IMG/VR virus record: IMGVR_UViG_3300034062_004592 | Location: 21,463 to 85,462 of that record | Source: a virus | Length of the DNA stretch: 64,000 bases | Direction: 5' to 3' (one strand) | In this document: one piece after another, positions 29,655 to 38,716 of the stretch | How positions within the stretch are numbered: the first letter of the stretch is position 1 | Layout: every line of letters begins with the position of its first letter | Notes under the pieces: model-generated | Told to the model about the DNA's origin: nothing | Database searches by the model: none | What the model saw: only the letters and a program-made list of their open reading frames with translations | Translations under genes and position numbers: made by a program

Positions 29655-29892
29655 GGACAAGATTCCAAATGGAAGATTTGGTGGTTAACTCGGTGATTAA
29701 GATGATGGTTACTGCTAGCATGGCAAGCCTTCCGTTGACACGCTCTGCATACCAGTTGAAATCATCTGGGTGAGTGGGTGGCTTCCAGAAGACTAGGTCT
29801 GGGAGATACTCCTTGACAATTTCAGTAATGATCCAGGAGGTGCAGCTGTACCATCCACGGATTGAGTACCAGAACTTATCGAGTCCTGTCAT
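29644..29892 (-). CDS. hli: High-light-inducible protein
   Basis: 82 residues. The C-terminal helix carries the chlorophyll-binding motif of the Hli/CAB family, AERVNGRLAMLAV with E50, N53 and R55, followed by ILITELTT. The N-terminal 45 residues are an unusual extension. Hli proteins bind chlorophyll and protect photosystem II and chlorophyll-synthesis complexes in the thylakoid membrane; cyanophages often carry them to keep photosynthesis going. Overlaps the membrane gene upstream by 4 bases. Confidence 0.9.
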   Translation of the reverse strand: MTGLDKFWYSIRGWYSCTSWIITEIVKEYLPDLVFWKPPTHPDDFNWYAERVNGRLAMLAVTIILITELTTKSSIWNLVHVL

Positions 29893-29999
29893 TGTCCTGG
29901 AGTAGAGGCAATAAAAATCAGGTAAGCATCAATGGCCACAACTGTCAATAGAGCCAGGAGGATGCTGGAGATTGCGTACACAAAACCGTTCGTTCGCAC
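29889..29999 (-). CDS. Tiny membrane protein upstream of hli
   Basis: 36 residues from a GTG: RTNGFVYAISSILLALLTVV followed by a second hydrophobic stretch (DAYLIFIA). A single membrane helix. A longer frame would run into the divergent gene at 30046. The ATGA-type overlap with hli suggests the two act together at the thylakoid. Confidence 0.5.
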   Translation of the reverse strand: MRTNGFVYAISSILLALLTVVAIDAYLIFIASTPGQ

Positions 30000-30045
30000 T
30001 TTGATAATTAGTGTGGTAACTTGAGGATAATATATAAAAGCTTCA

Positions 30046-30900
30046 ATGGTTGCTAAGATAGATTTATCGGATCCTTGGATTAAGGTCCAGGATAAGCAAC
30101 CGGATCTCATGCGGAACCTAAACAGGGCCGCAACCAGAATTACGCTTAACGGCAAAAGGCATTACACCACGCCGTTACCCACTGGCCCAGCCCCGTCTGT
30201 AACTACAATCATATCTGAGACTGCTTCCGAAGCAAACAAGCGGAAGCTCGAAATGTGGTCAAAAAATAATCCAGGTGTTAAGGAGGCCGCTGCTGAAAGG
30301 GGGACTGCCATCCACTATGGTATGGAGCAGTACCTGAAAGGGAACAAAACCCCGGAGATCGCTGATGAGTACCAAGACTTTTGGCAAGGCATGCCGTCAA
30401 TTCTGGATCAGTTTGACGAAGTCTTATGGGCAGAGACGCCTGTGGTTGATCGGTTTAAATTCACTATTGGCGCTGATGACGTTGCTCGCGTTTGGGGTTG
30501 CGATCCTGACGGGCGAGCTTGGGCTGGTGCTCCCGACATTATCGGTGTGGTTAATAACAAGCTTACTCTCGCTGATTTGAAGACCAGCGTCAAACCCTAC
30601 AGTCGCAAGTGGCCTAAAGACTTGGAGAAGGGGTCGCCTGAATGGCGTGATCTCTTGGGTGGTCACATGAAATTTAAAAAAACTTTGAAGCAGCTCGCAG
30701 CTTACGACTTGGCTATTACCCAGACGCTTGGCATCAAGGTCCAGCAGGCTGCCATCTTGGTATCAACACCGGTGCGTACACAAGTCTTTAAGATCTCCAG
30801 GAATTTTCTTAATGCTTTGCATGCGGATTGGCACAAACTGGTTGAAGAGTATTACACGCAAATGGACGAGTATGGTCGGCAGGACCAGGATCTTGTCTGA
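30046..30900 (+). CDS. PD-(D/E)XK exonuclease
   Basis: 284 residues. Motifs in order: RGTAIHYGMEQ (H90), APDIIG (D164), LADLKTS (D177-x-K179) and QLAAYDLA (Q216...Y220). This is a Cas4/RecB-like or MGME1-like nuclease core that cuts DNA ends with two metal ions. In phages it serves recombination or host DNA breakdown. Divergent from the hli operon, with an A+T-rich promoter region (GATAATATA) between 30000 and 30045. Confidence 0.85.
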   Translation: MVAKIDLSDPWIKVQDKQPDLMRNLNRAATRITLNGKRHYTTPLPTGPAPSVTTIISETASEANKRKLEMWSKNNPGVKEAAAERGTAIHYGMEQYLKGNKTPEIADEYQDFWQGMPSILDQFDEVLWAETPVVDRFKFTIGADDVARVWGCDPDGRAWAGAPDIIGVVNNKLTLADLKTSVKPYSRKWPKDLEKGSPEWRDLLGGHMKFKKTLKQLAAYDLAITQTLGIKVQQAAILVSTPVRTQVFKISRNFLNALHADWHKLVEEYYTQMDEYGRQDQDLV

Positions 30901-30999
30901 GATATAAGTGGGTCTAATGAGTCTCAAAACTCTGGGAAGTCGTAAGGTTGTCCTTGGATTGGTGGCCCTAGGATAAGTAAACAACCAAGCAACCCTCCG

Positions 31000-31185
31000 A
31001 TGGAAATCTACGTTTCCGTTGGTGAGTGGATGAATAGTCTTCAGAATCGCATGAATAGTGCGATGGATGGGGACTGTTTTTATCTGCCCACCCCTATGCA
31101 TCTTCATGCTTTTTTCTTGGTGAAGGACCAGGCATTTGCCAATAAAGACTTTAAAGTGGAACTCATGCCATCAGTTAACGAATGA
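31000..31185 (+). CDS. Small hypothetical protein
   Basis: 61 residues, mixed helix/strand, not recognised. Its stop overlaps the ATG of the primase-helicase gene by 4 bases, suggesting coupled translation. Confidence 0.65.
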   Translation: MEIYVSVGEWMNSLQNRMNSAMDGDCFYLPTPMHLHAFFLVKDQAFANKDFKVELMPSVNE

Positions 31186-33812
31186 CTAATACTTCTCAGC
31201 TCTCGCTCCGGCCCGGCGAAATTCGTTTTGATTACATCCCAGCGGATTGGCCTCTTACTCCGCTTGGTGCCAACAAGGATCCGTATGTCGCTGGATGGCA
31301 AAACAAACCGTTTAGTGTCAAGGAAATTGAAAATGAATTGACAAGCGGTAAGTGTAAAGCTATTGGTCTGCTCGGTGGTCCTGTCTACAACCATCCGTAC
31401 GGTTTCATCTGGATTGACATTGATGGGCCATCGGTGTACCAGCTGGTGGAGGAGTTGGCCGATGCACCTTTCATTGAGGTGATGCCGCCCACGCTGACAA
31501 TTTTCAGTGGGAAAGAAGGTAGGGAGCGTAGGTTATACCGGGTTAGTCGTGAGAAACATAAGCACATCGTTCGGAATAAGTACACGTGGCACGCGGCAGT
31601 AGACAAAGAGAAGCTTGAGATTCTGTGGAAACGGCACCAGGGTGTGTTAATGGGGTTACATCCGGAAACGGATGGGTACTACACAGCTCCAGACCTTGGG
31701 TTTGAGTGGGCAAAGGCTGTGCCTGAAATGCCTGACTTCTTGTTGAATGCCATCATCAATAAGAATGTCAAGCAAGGTATTCCGGCAAAGGAAACAACGC
31801 GTGTTATCGGTCCAGGGTTTGCGATCAACAGTGTTGTAGACCTTGACCGGGATATGAAACTTGCCGCAGAGGCAATGTGGGGTATGCCTCCAGAGGCGGC
31901 GGATGACTATGACATCTGGATTACGGTCGGTCAATCACTCCATAATCTCGATGAATCACTCCTTGATCAGTGGGAAGAATGGTCCAAGCAGTCGGACAAG
32001 TATAGGGAGGGGGAGTGTCACCGGCGATGGCTGTCGTTTACTCGTGGCTCTGGTCGCAGCATTGGCTCACTGATTCACGTTGCTCGTGAGCAGGGGTGGC
32101 AGCCGTCCCAGGAGTATAGGGGGCTGAGTGTTGATGATGCGACATTAGAGCATGCTTCAAAATTATTGGCTGAAATTGATCTGGAAGAATCTCAAATGAC
32201 TCCCGTAACCGCTCCATGTGCTGCATCCGATGCCACTCAGACAAATCAATGGCAGTCGCAGGAGCTGGACACAAAAAACATGAAGTCAAAAGAAGAGAAG
32301 AAAACGTCAAAAAACCCGTCATCCAGCCAAATCGTAGATCATTTGCGCTCAACATATAACGGAGATCTGCGCTTTAGTCAAGCCCACGGTCAATTCTTTA
32401 TTTATGCTAAAGAAAGTGACGGGCTTTGGTCGCCTCTCACGAAGATCGAAATGATGGGTGACATTCGGGAAAAGCTGCAAGTACTGCACCTTCCCGGTGG
32501 ATTCACTTCTAATTTGATGAATGACATCTACCTGCAGCTCCAGGCGGTGTTGGTGTTTGATGATTGGTATGACGGTTCCAACTACCTGTTGTTTACCAAT
32601 GGGGTGCTGGATATTGAGAAGAAGGAGTTACTTCCGTTCAATCGGGGGATGCACCTGACCCAGCAAATGCCTTATCGGTATGATCCAGCGGCTGGGTGTG
32701 AAGATATCATTAAGTGGCTGAAGCATGTGCAGCACGGTAGCTGGGAACGTGTTCAGGTGTTACGTGCATGGTTGCGTGCCACGCTACTGGGGCGTTATGA
32801 GATCCAGAAGTTTGTGGAGATTGTTGGCCCCGGTAAGTCCGGTAAATCGACCTATGCAAACCTGGCTGTGGCATTGGTTGGTAAGCAGAACACCTACTCA
32901 ACAGACTTTGAGAATCTGGAGAAGAACCGGTTTGAGGCTGCAAGCTACATGGGTAAGAAGCTTCTGCTGTTCCAGGATGCGGATAGGTGGGGCGGATCGG
33001 TATCAAAGCTGAAGGCAATTACCGGTAATGATTGGATCCGTAGTGAACGCAAGTATCAAAGCGAAAGTCAGGATCCGTTTCAGTATCATGGAGTTGTGAT
33101 GATTACAGCTAATGAAGCTATTCAATCAACTGATTACACTTCTGGCCTTGCGCGTCGCCGCCTTACTATTCCGTTCGACCGTCCGTTTGAGGGCGGTCAG
33201 GCAGAACAAAAGGAACTGATTAAGTTCGATTCCAAGGGTGTTCCCCAGGGTGTGTTCGCTCCCTTGTTGCCAGGGTTGGTGAACTGGTTGTTGGATATGA
33301 CTGAAGATGACATGCGTGCTTGTCTCATGGAAACCGGTAAGAAGATTGATTTCTTCCGTAAGTATGAGAAGCAGCAAAGCCTGCGTTCTAATCCACTGTT
33401 GGATTGGATGGATCACAAGTTGGTGTTCCAGCCGAATGTGATGACGCACGTTGGCTTCTGTCAGCAAAATCCGAATGGAACTGGCGGCTATTACAAGGAC
33501 AATACGCGTTGGTTGTATGCCAGCTATGCGGAGTTCTGTCGCAACTGCAACGTGGGCATCATGTCACGCGGCAGGTTTGAGCCCTTGTTCTTGGATATTT
33601 GCAAGCACCAGCTCAAACTAAACGTCTACTCCAAGAAGGCGGCGTCTGGTATGCAGGTCTTTAACATTGCCATCAAGGAGTCGAATATTGACAGGTACTT
33701 ACAGCTGCCTTCGGTTGTGGAATTTGCAGCAAACCCTGACCGTTATAAGGATCAATACCCTGAGCTTTTTGTACCTACTGGTGAGACAATAGAGAATGAT
33801 GCAACAATGTAG
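31182..33812 (+). CDS. P4-type primase-helicase
   Basis: 876 residues. The N-terminal primase-polymerase (AEP) part has FIWIDIDG at 75-82 (D79, D81) and a later basic pocket. The middle contains DYDIWITVGQSLHN, a PriCT-like linker. The SF3/D5 helicase has Walker A GPGKSGKST (549-557), Walker B LLLFQDAD, and sensor-region MITANEA with the arginine finger in LARRRLTIPFD. It should prime and unwind phage DNA. Length and order fit phage and plasmid P4-type proteins. It overlaps both neighbours. Confidence 0.9.
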   Translation: MTNTSQLSLRPGEIRFDYIPADWPLTPLGANKDPYVAGWQNKPFSVKEIENELTSGKCKAIGLLGGPVYNHPYGFIWIDIDGPSVYQLVEELADAPFIEVMPPTLTIFSGKEGRERRLYRVSREKHKHIVRNKYTWHAAVDKEKLEILWKRHQGVLMGLHPETDGYYTAPDLGFEWAKAVPEMPDFLLNAIINKNVKQGIPAKETTRVIGPGFAINSVVDLDRDMKLAAEAMWGMPPEAADDYDIWITVGQSLHNLDESLLDQWEEWSKQSDKYREGECHRRWLSFTRGSGRSIGSLIHVAREQGWQPSQEYRGLSVDDATLEHASKLLAEIDLEESQMTPVTAPCAASDATQTNQWQSQELDTKNMKSKEEKKTSKNPSSSQIVDHLRSTYNGDLRFSQAHGQFFIYAKESDGLWSPLTKIEMMGDIREKLQVLHLPGGFTSNLMNDIYLQLQAVLVFDDWYDGSNYLLFTNGVLDIEKKELLPFNRGMHLTQQMPYRYDPAAGCEDIIKWLKHVQHGSWERVQVLRAWLRATLLGRYEIQKFVEIVGPGKSGKSTYANLAVALVGKQNTYSTDFENLEKNRFEAASYMGKKLLLFQDADRWGGSVSKLKAITGNDWIRSERKYQSESQDPFQYHGVVMITANEAIQSTDYTSGLARRRLTIPFDRPFEGGQAEQKELIKFDSKGVPQGVFAPLLPGLVNWLLDMTEDDMRACLMETGKKIDFFRKYEKQQSLRSNPLLDWMDHKLVFQPNVMTHVGFCQQNPNGTGGYYKDNTRWLYASYAEFCRNCNVGIMSRGRFEPLFLDICKHQLKLNVYSKKAASGMQVFNIAIKESNIDRYLQLPSVVEFAANPDRYKDQYPELFVPTGETIENDATM

Positions 33813-34165
33813 TGGGAAATGGCCGGCATCTGATACTGGATCTATACGATTGTGATCCAGAGGTTTTGGATGATTACCAGGAGCTTCAACGATTGCTTGA
33901 GGCTTCTTTGGTAATGGCCAAAGCAACTATCCTGCGCATTATTGGCGAGAAGTTTAAGCCGCAAGGTGTCACGCTATTAGCACTGCTGGCTGAATCCCAC
34001 GCATCCATTCATACATGGCCTTGCGAAAGGTACTGTGCTATTGATCTGTACACGTGTGGAGACAGAACAGAAACCCATAAAGCTGCTGAATTTTTAAAGC
34101 ACAAACTCAAGGCCCAGTATTGTGAGCAAAAAGAAATTGAAAGAAAAGTTTTCAGAGATCCTTAG
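33812..34165 (+). CDS. speD: S-adenosylmethionine decarboxylase
   Basis: 117 residues, GTG start overlapping the primase stop. GRHLILDLYDCD at the N-terminus, then LLAESHASIHTWP (58-70) with the self-cleavage pair E61-S62 that yields the pyruvoyl group, catalytic H67 and C82 in DLYTCG. Prokaryotic SpeD makes decarboxylated AdoMet for spermidine. Usual length is 120-135. Known as a metabolic gene in cyanophages. Its end overlaps the minus-strand HNH gene by 14 bases. Confidence 0.93.
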   Translation: MGNGRHLILDLYDCDPEVLDDYQELQRLLEASLVMAKATILRIIGEKFKPQGVTLLALLAESHASIHTWPCERYCAIDLYTCGDRTETHKAAEFLKHKLKAQYCEQKEIERKVFRDP

Positions 34166-34694
34166 GCCACATGGTTTCAAGCCTACTTGCTAACGCTGCA
34201 AAGTAAGCCTCTTCTTTTGTTTTGAACACGCCCAGGTAAATGCGTTTTTTACCAACTTTGTATTCGACCTGCCAATTGGTAGAGTTTGCTATGGCGTACA
34301 CGTATTTATATCCGGTTTGATTTTTTACTTTTTGGTTTTTCTTTTGAAGGGATGCATCTGCCCACCTAAGGTTGCCGGGTCCGTATCCCAAGCTTGAATT
34401 AATACGGTCTAAAGAGTAACCTTCTTTCTTTTCCCCTAAATTGTTTTCTACATACTCTAAAAACAAACAAAATCCTAAAGACCACCTTTTAATTTGAGGG
34501 TGTCGGGATTTATTCCGCCATTCCTCAAAAACAAAAATACCTTTTCCACCATAACGTTTGTATGAAATTGAATTGATGGAGTGACACCTTTCAAGCATTC
34601 CGCGCCACGTGTTGTACAGCGGGTGCTTGTTCATCGCGCCTGCGCGACTTTGTATTTGCTGAAGTGAAATCTCTTTTAAAGCCGGGCGTGCCAT
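34152..34694 (-). CDS. HNH/AP2-type homing endonuclease
   Basis: 180 residues from MARPALKEI (an ATG four codons earlier is possible). Pattern YNTWRGMLERCHS, SYKRYGGKGI, EGYSLDRINSSLGYGPGNLR then WAD and a C-terminal AP2-like DNA-binding domain (YKYVYAIANSTNWQVEYKVG, YLGVFKTKEEAYFA). Free-standing homing endonucleases of this type spread between phages. A+T-rich compared with its neighbours. Confidence 0.85.
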   Translation of the reverse strand: MARPALKEISLQQIQSRAGAMNKHPLYNTWRGMLERCHSINSISYKRYGGKGIFVFEEWRNKSRHPQIKRWSLGFCLFLEYVENNLGEKKEGYSLDRINSSLGYGPGNLRWADASLQKKNQKVKNQTGYKYVYAIANSTNWQVEYKVGKKRIYLGVFKTKEEAYFAALASRLETMWPKDL

Positions 34695-34784
34695 GTTAAA
34701 AAACATAGTTTAACACACACGGGCCGGAGTGTGGTCGACTGCTCCGTCGAATTGAGTATAGTAAAACGAGATAATCCATCTTAA

Positions 34785-36047
34785 ATGGCTAAAAAAACTA
34801 AGATCCTTTGGGTTGCTGACTTTGCAGCAATGACTGGTTTCGGCCGTGTCAGTGGTGCGGTACTGCCGCGACTGAAGGATGACTTTGAAATTGTGGTGCT
34901 CGCATGTAATTGGCATGGGGATCCAACGGATGAACAGAAAGATTTCAAGATGTATCCTGCGTCCAACCGATTCCAGCAGGCGCCCTTTGGTGAGGATCGC
35001 ATTCGGGAGATTGTTGAGAAGGAACAGCCGGATATTGTGTTCAGCTTGAATGATCCTTGGATTGTCAGTGAACAGTACAGGCGTATTCAAGATCTGCATC
35101 AGCAAAAGAAGTTTAAGTTCTGTGGCTACCTCACGATGGATAGCTACAACTGGATTGGTGGCATCGATGCACACATCAATGAATGGGATGCGTTGATTGC
35201 GTTTACGGAATTTGGTGCATACGAATTCTTTAAGGCGGGTATCACCAAGCCGGTCACTGTAATTCCACATGGGTTGGATACAGATCTCTTTTATCCCATG
35301 GATAAGAAGGAGGCACGCAAGAAGCTGGGGCTATCGGATGACATCTTCATCTGCCTGAATGCCAACAGGAATCAGTTCCGCAAACGGATGGACATTACGA
35401 TTGCAGCCTTTGCCAAGTTCGCAGTCGGTCGCCCGGATACGCAACTTTATATGCACTGCGGTACCAAGGATCAGGGGTGGGATATCATGCCGCTCTTCGG
35501 GCGGGAGATGAGTAAGAACGGACTTGATCCGAACGGTCGCATCATCATGACCAATAACAACCAGGGGCCGCCGAACGTTTCGGTGGAGTTCCTGAATTGC
35601 ATCTATAACGCGGCTGATATTGGGATCAATACCACCAAGGGGGGTGGCTGGGAACTGGTCAACTTTGAGAATGCTGCCTGTCGTGTGGCGCAAGTGGTGC
35701 CGGATCACACCAGTACCAAAGAGATTTTTGAGGGCCATGGCTGCCTCATTCGTTGTGACCACGTGGATGTGGACACCAACATGGCACGGGAGATGCCCTG
35801 CCCCTCCGACCAACACCTGGCGCAGATCCTTGCCAACCTCTACGACGATCGGGAGTACCTGAACAGTGTGGCCGATGCCTGCTACAAGCGGGTGACGGAT
35901 CCTCAATTTAGTTGGGACTCAGTTGCGTCTCAGTTTGGTGGAGTGTTCCAGGAGGTGATGGAGGCTGGTGAACCGGAAATGGAAGAGAAACCAAAGAAGA
36001 AAAAGAAGGAGAAGAAGGAAAAACGCACGGTTGGGGCTGCGGCGTGA
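34785..36047 (+). CDS. GT4-type glycosyltransferase
   Basis: 420 residues. GT-B fold: N-terminal ILWVADFAAMTGFGRVSGA, then VIPHGLDTDLFYP opening the nucleotide-sugar domain, and GGGWELVNFENAACRV with the E-x7-E-like donor motif. It transfers a sugar from a nucleotide donor, perhaps to virion proteins, phage DNA or host surface. A Lys-rich tail (residues about 400-416) is an unusual addition. A terminator follows. Confidence 0.85.
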   Translation: MAKKTKILWVADFAAMTGFGRVSGAVLPRLKDDFEIVVLACNWHGDPTDEQKDFKMYPASNRFQQAPFGEDRIREIVEKEQPDIVFSLNDPWIVSEQYRRIQDLHQQKKFKFCGYLTMDSYNWIGGIDAHINEWDALIAFTEFGAYEFFKAGITKPVTVIPHGLDTDLFYPMDKKEARKKLGLSDDIFICLNANRNQFRKRMDITIAAFAKFAVGRPDTQLYMHCGTKDQGWDIMPLFGREMSKNGLDPNGRIIMTNNNQGPPNVSVEFLNCIYNAADIGINTTKGGGWELVNFENAACRVAQVVPDHTSTKEIFEGHGCLIRCDHVDVDTNMAREMPCPSDQHLAQILANLYDDREYLNSVADACYKRVTDPQFSWDSVASQFGGVFQEVMEAGEPEMEEKPKKKKKEKKEKRTVGAAA

Positions 36048-36097
36048 GACTGGTCTCATGTGAGATGGCTGAGGCTTGATTGGTGCCAAGGTGATGG

Positions 36098-36124
36098 ATC
36101 CCCTGGAAACAGGGGATTTTTTGT
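36098..36124 (+). terminator. Rho-independent terminator
   Basis: ATCCCCTG (36098-36105) pairs with CAGGGGAT around GAAA, followed by a T run. A TGAGAC/GTCTCA palindrome spans the preceding stop codon (36045-36058). Confidence 0.9.
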
Positions 36125-36165
36125 AGCAAGGTGTACGCATTGAGGAGGTGGGGTACGGGTGAAAT

Positions 36166-36381
36166 CCGATAAAACCCCCTTCCTATCTTTACGTGACGCA
36201 CATGACACTTTCAGTAAAGTGTCATTATTTGAGTCATGGTGAGACGGGAATGAGACGGTGGGATTGGTGGGTTGTGCTTAGTGTCTCAAGTACAATCTCA
36301 CTTGAGAATCCTTGACAAATAATGACACTTTCGGCAAAGTGTCATTTGGATCTAATAAAGATAAACAGGGGGTTTTATCGG
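36166..36381. promoter_or_regulatory. Inverted-repeat control region
   Basis: The only gap above 300 bases (36048-36386). Outer 15-bp inverted repeat: CCGATAAAACCCCCT (36166-36180) and its complement (36367-36381). Inside are two 24-bp palindromes, ATGACACTTT-4-AAAGTGTCAT, at 36202-36225 and 36322-36345, exactly 120 bases apart, plus TCTCAAGT/ACTTGAGA (36284-36307). TTGACA at 36312 is a -35 candidate partly covered by the second palindrome. Looks like an operator array or a replication origin. Confidence 0.7.
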
Positions 36382-36386
36382 GTTCT

Positions 36387-36722
36387 ATGGCTAGACCAGG
36401 CGCACCACTGCCACCTCTCTGGTACTTGGAGTCCCAGCTTCGGTTGTCGACTCAGTACCCATCTGGCCTGGAGTGGGCCTGTACCACGGGCTGGCACGCT
36501 GAAGGAGACATGGCCGGGAAACACGTCCCATCCACCCGCTACTACGTGGTGAGGCTGGGGGGAGGGCAGTACCAGGCCCACAGGCTTGTCTACTTCCTAC
36601 GCACCGGCCAGGACCCCCTGGAGGCCTCTGTCATTCACGTCGCATCTGACCATGACAACCGCAAGGAGTTGATCCTTCGTTCCAGATCCCCTACCACCAA
36701 TCTCATATTGGACTCAAATTGA
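36387..36722 (+). CDS. HNH-type endonuclease-like protein
   Basis: 111 residues from MARPGAPLPPLWYLESQL. The pattern YYVVRLGGGQYQAHRLVYFL and TGQDPLEASVIHVASDHDN resembles the core of phage HNH homing nucleases (AHRxxW/Y, VxHxxxDxxxN). His and Asn candidates are present though the motif is loose. It follows the inverted-repeat region. Confidence 0.6.
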   Translation: MARPGAPLPPLWYLESQLRLSTQYPSGLEWACTTGWHAEGDMAGKHVPSTRYYVVRLGGGQYQAHRLVYFLRTGQDPLEASVIHVASDHDNRKELILRSRSPTTNLILDSN

Positions 36723-36723
36723 C

Positions 36724-37395
36724 ATGGCAAATTTGATTGCTCAGGTTTCCGAACTCAACGCTCGGCTCAACATTCGTTATTTGCGAAATGCAAATCAATG
36801 TGACGACAAGACCCTCGATGAGCACGGCTACTACCGGGGTTATGTGTGTCCGCACAACCACGACATACGTGACCAGGAAAACCATTGGTGTTACTACTGT
36901 GTCCAGAAAATCTGGAAGAACGTCTGTGGTTTTGACATCAACTACCTGGATCCCAACTACAAACACAAATACGCCGCGATCTGGAACCGAATCAATGTCA
37001 CAACCATGGATGAGTGCTGGCACATACGTGGCAATTCCAAACGTGCATGCCTTCCTTCTTACCGTTCTCACTACGCCAAGCAATCATCTGAATACGTCTC
37101 GCTCCACAAAGCTGTCTACCAGTGCGCATGGGGAGATGTTGGTAAGTTTTTTGTGACTCGCGTGTGTGGCAATCCGGAATGTTTTAATCCTGTACACATG
37201 CTTTCCAGCTGGAACAGGGACTATCCCCCTGGCCGCATTCACCCACTTGTCTTGGAATTTGAGCCAAGTAAATTGATGTGCTATGCCAGGGCGCGGAAGA
37301 AAGTGCAGGCTGACGCTCTGGCTGCCACGCAGTACAAACAAACAATTACCAATCCACGGGAAGCAGGACCACCACCTGAATACGATGAGGGTTGA
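36724..37395 (+). CDS. Zinc-binding, homing-endonuclease-like protein
   Basis: 223 residues. An N-terminal Cys/His cluster (CPHNH, HWCYYC at about 42-60) and a C-terminal RVCGNPECFNPVHML resemble the zinc-binding loops of I-PpoI-like/HNH homing nucleases. The end is Pro-rich and charged. It begins one base after the previous stop. Nuclease activity is inferred only. Confidence 0.6.
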   Translation: MANLIAQVSELNARLNIRYLRNANQCDDKTLDEHGYYRGYVCPHNHDIRDQENHWCYYCVQKIWKNVCGFDINYLDPNYKHKYAAIWNRINVTTMDECWHIRGNSKRACLPSYRSHYAKQSSEYVSLHKAVYQCAWGDVGKFFVTRVCGNPECFNPVHMLSSWNRDYPPGRIHPLVLEFEPSKLMCYARARKKVQADALAATQYKQTITNPREAGPPPEYDEG

Positions 37396-37437
37396 ATTGA
37401 GCGCACTTACAATAAGGAAAAGGAATTATATCAAATA

Positions 37438-38526
37438 ATGTCGCGCAACCCGGCTATTGCCCAAGCCAATCGCAGTAAAGCAAATCCATTGGTACTTGGT
37501 ACCTTTAATACAACTTCACTGCGTTATCTAAAGGGTAGGCTGGGCCCGCAAAATAAAGTCATTGGCTATAGGGATACCAACCAAACGTCAAACGGTGGTT
37601 TTGGTGGCGGTGCTTACAACCATTGGTTTCAAATTAACCTAGAAAAACCCGGCTGGATTATTGCCGTCAAAGGTCCGCCGCGTCCAAACTACATTCAAGT
37701 CTCTGCATACGATCTTAATTCCATTCCTATTCAAGGGAGGGGTATTTTTGACGAGGATTCAATTTCTGTTGTAGACAACAACGAAATTTTTTATCCGTAT
37801 TTGGGTAAAGTGATGAAAACCCAATCAAATTTTTACAATCAATTTGTTGCTTATCGTTTAGATCGAGGTGATGATCGTTATTATTCTCTCACTGCAGGCA
37901 GCTATTTAATCTGTGTTTCAACAACACGCAATGAACCACTTGAGTACGAACTGGGAATTGTTGTTGAGTTTTCTCCAACAGAGTTGTTTATTTCATTAGA
38001 AGACGAAGATCAAGTTACTCTTTGGCTTCAAGAAACCTCGGTTGATTACAGTCGTACAATCAATGTTATTTCTCCTGTTACAACCAACATTGTAATTTCA
38101 AACAACGTAGATCAACCCAATGGCTTTACTGATACGCTATCTCAAATAAATTTAGGTTTTACGGTTATTGTTTTATCAGGATCTACGTGGTTAATTGGTG
38201 TCCTTCCATCGTCACAAGCACAAGAATATGGTGTTTTAGGTGAATCAAGTAATGATGAAGAATTTTTTAACACAATCCACAATCATTCTTTGGGGGAATG
38301 GCAAGCCGCTTGGGAATCAGAACACCAAGATACGGATAAATTCCCCAGTCTTTTTATTCCTTTAACCGACAGGGTGCCAATTGGAACTCTTCCCTTAAAC
38401 ACAGAAGTGCCGATACCTCCTCCCGGCGGTGGCGATGTCGGTGATCTTGAAGACTACTGGGCTGACATGGTTATACAGCTTTACAATTGGCAAGAGCTGT
38501 TTTATATTGGCTGGTGGGGTAATTGA
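37438..38526 (+). CDS. Putative structural protein
   Basis: 362 residues, strand-rich (NLEKPGWIIAVKGPPRPNYI, YSLTAGSYLICVSTTRNEP), A+T-rich, with a Pro/Gly linker before an acidic, aromatic C-terminus ending LFYIGWWGN. The middle resembles bacterial prepeptidase-type beta sandwiches. Not recognised; a virion role is likely but unproven. Confidence 0.65.
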   Translation: MSRNPAIAQANRSKANPLVLGTFNTTSLRYLKGRLGPQNKVIGYRDTNQTSNGGFGGGAYNHWFQINLEKPGWIIAVKGPPRPNYIQVSAYDLNSIPIQGRGIFDEDSISVVDNNEIFYPYLGKVMKTQSNFYNQFVAYRLDRGDDRYYSLTAGSYLICVSTTRNEPLEYELGIVVEFSPTELFISLEDEDQVTLWLQETSVDYSRTINVISPVTTNIVISNNVDQPNGFTDTLSQINLGFTVIVLSGSTWLIGVLPSSQAQEYGVLGESSNDEEFFNTIHNHSLGEWQAAWESEHQDTDKFPSLFIPLTDRVPIGTLPLNTEVPIPPPGGGDVGDLEDYWADMVIQLYNWQELFYIGWWGN

Positions 38527-38578
38527 TTACCCGCAAGGGATACACTCTGGGTATCCAAAAAAATCTGTACAGTAAATT

Positions 38579-38716
38579 ATGATTCGCCAACTGCTTTCGT
38601 TTTGGCCTCGTTTTACAAAACAAGGACCAACCAAAACAAAAACTCAGGCATATCGTTGGTATCAGTACTGCCAGGAAAATCCACACGCTAGTTGCTGCAA
38701 GATGTATGACGTATGA
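38579..38716 (+). CDS. Small basic protein
   Basis: 45 residues: MIRQLLSFWPRFTKQGPTKT, then aromatic and Cys residues (ENPHASCCKMYDV). Its end overlaps the next gene by 11 bases. Not recognised. Confidence 0.5.
   Translation: MIRQLLSFWPRFTKQGPTKTKTQAYRWYQYCQENPHASCCKMYDV

Noticed and set aside
30917-30976. A 19-codon frame (MSLKTLGSRKVVLGLVALG) between the exonuclease gene and 31000
   Set aside because: Too short to separate from chance; no clear ribosome site or overlap with neighbours.
38531-38560. GGATAC/GTATCC hairpin followed by A residues after the structural gene at 37438
   Set aside because: On the plus strand it is followed by A rather than T, and no minus-strand gene ends there, so I did not call a terminator.
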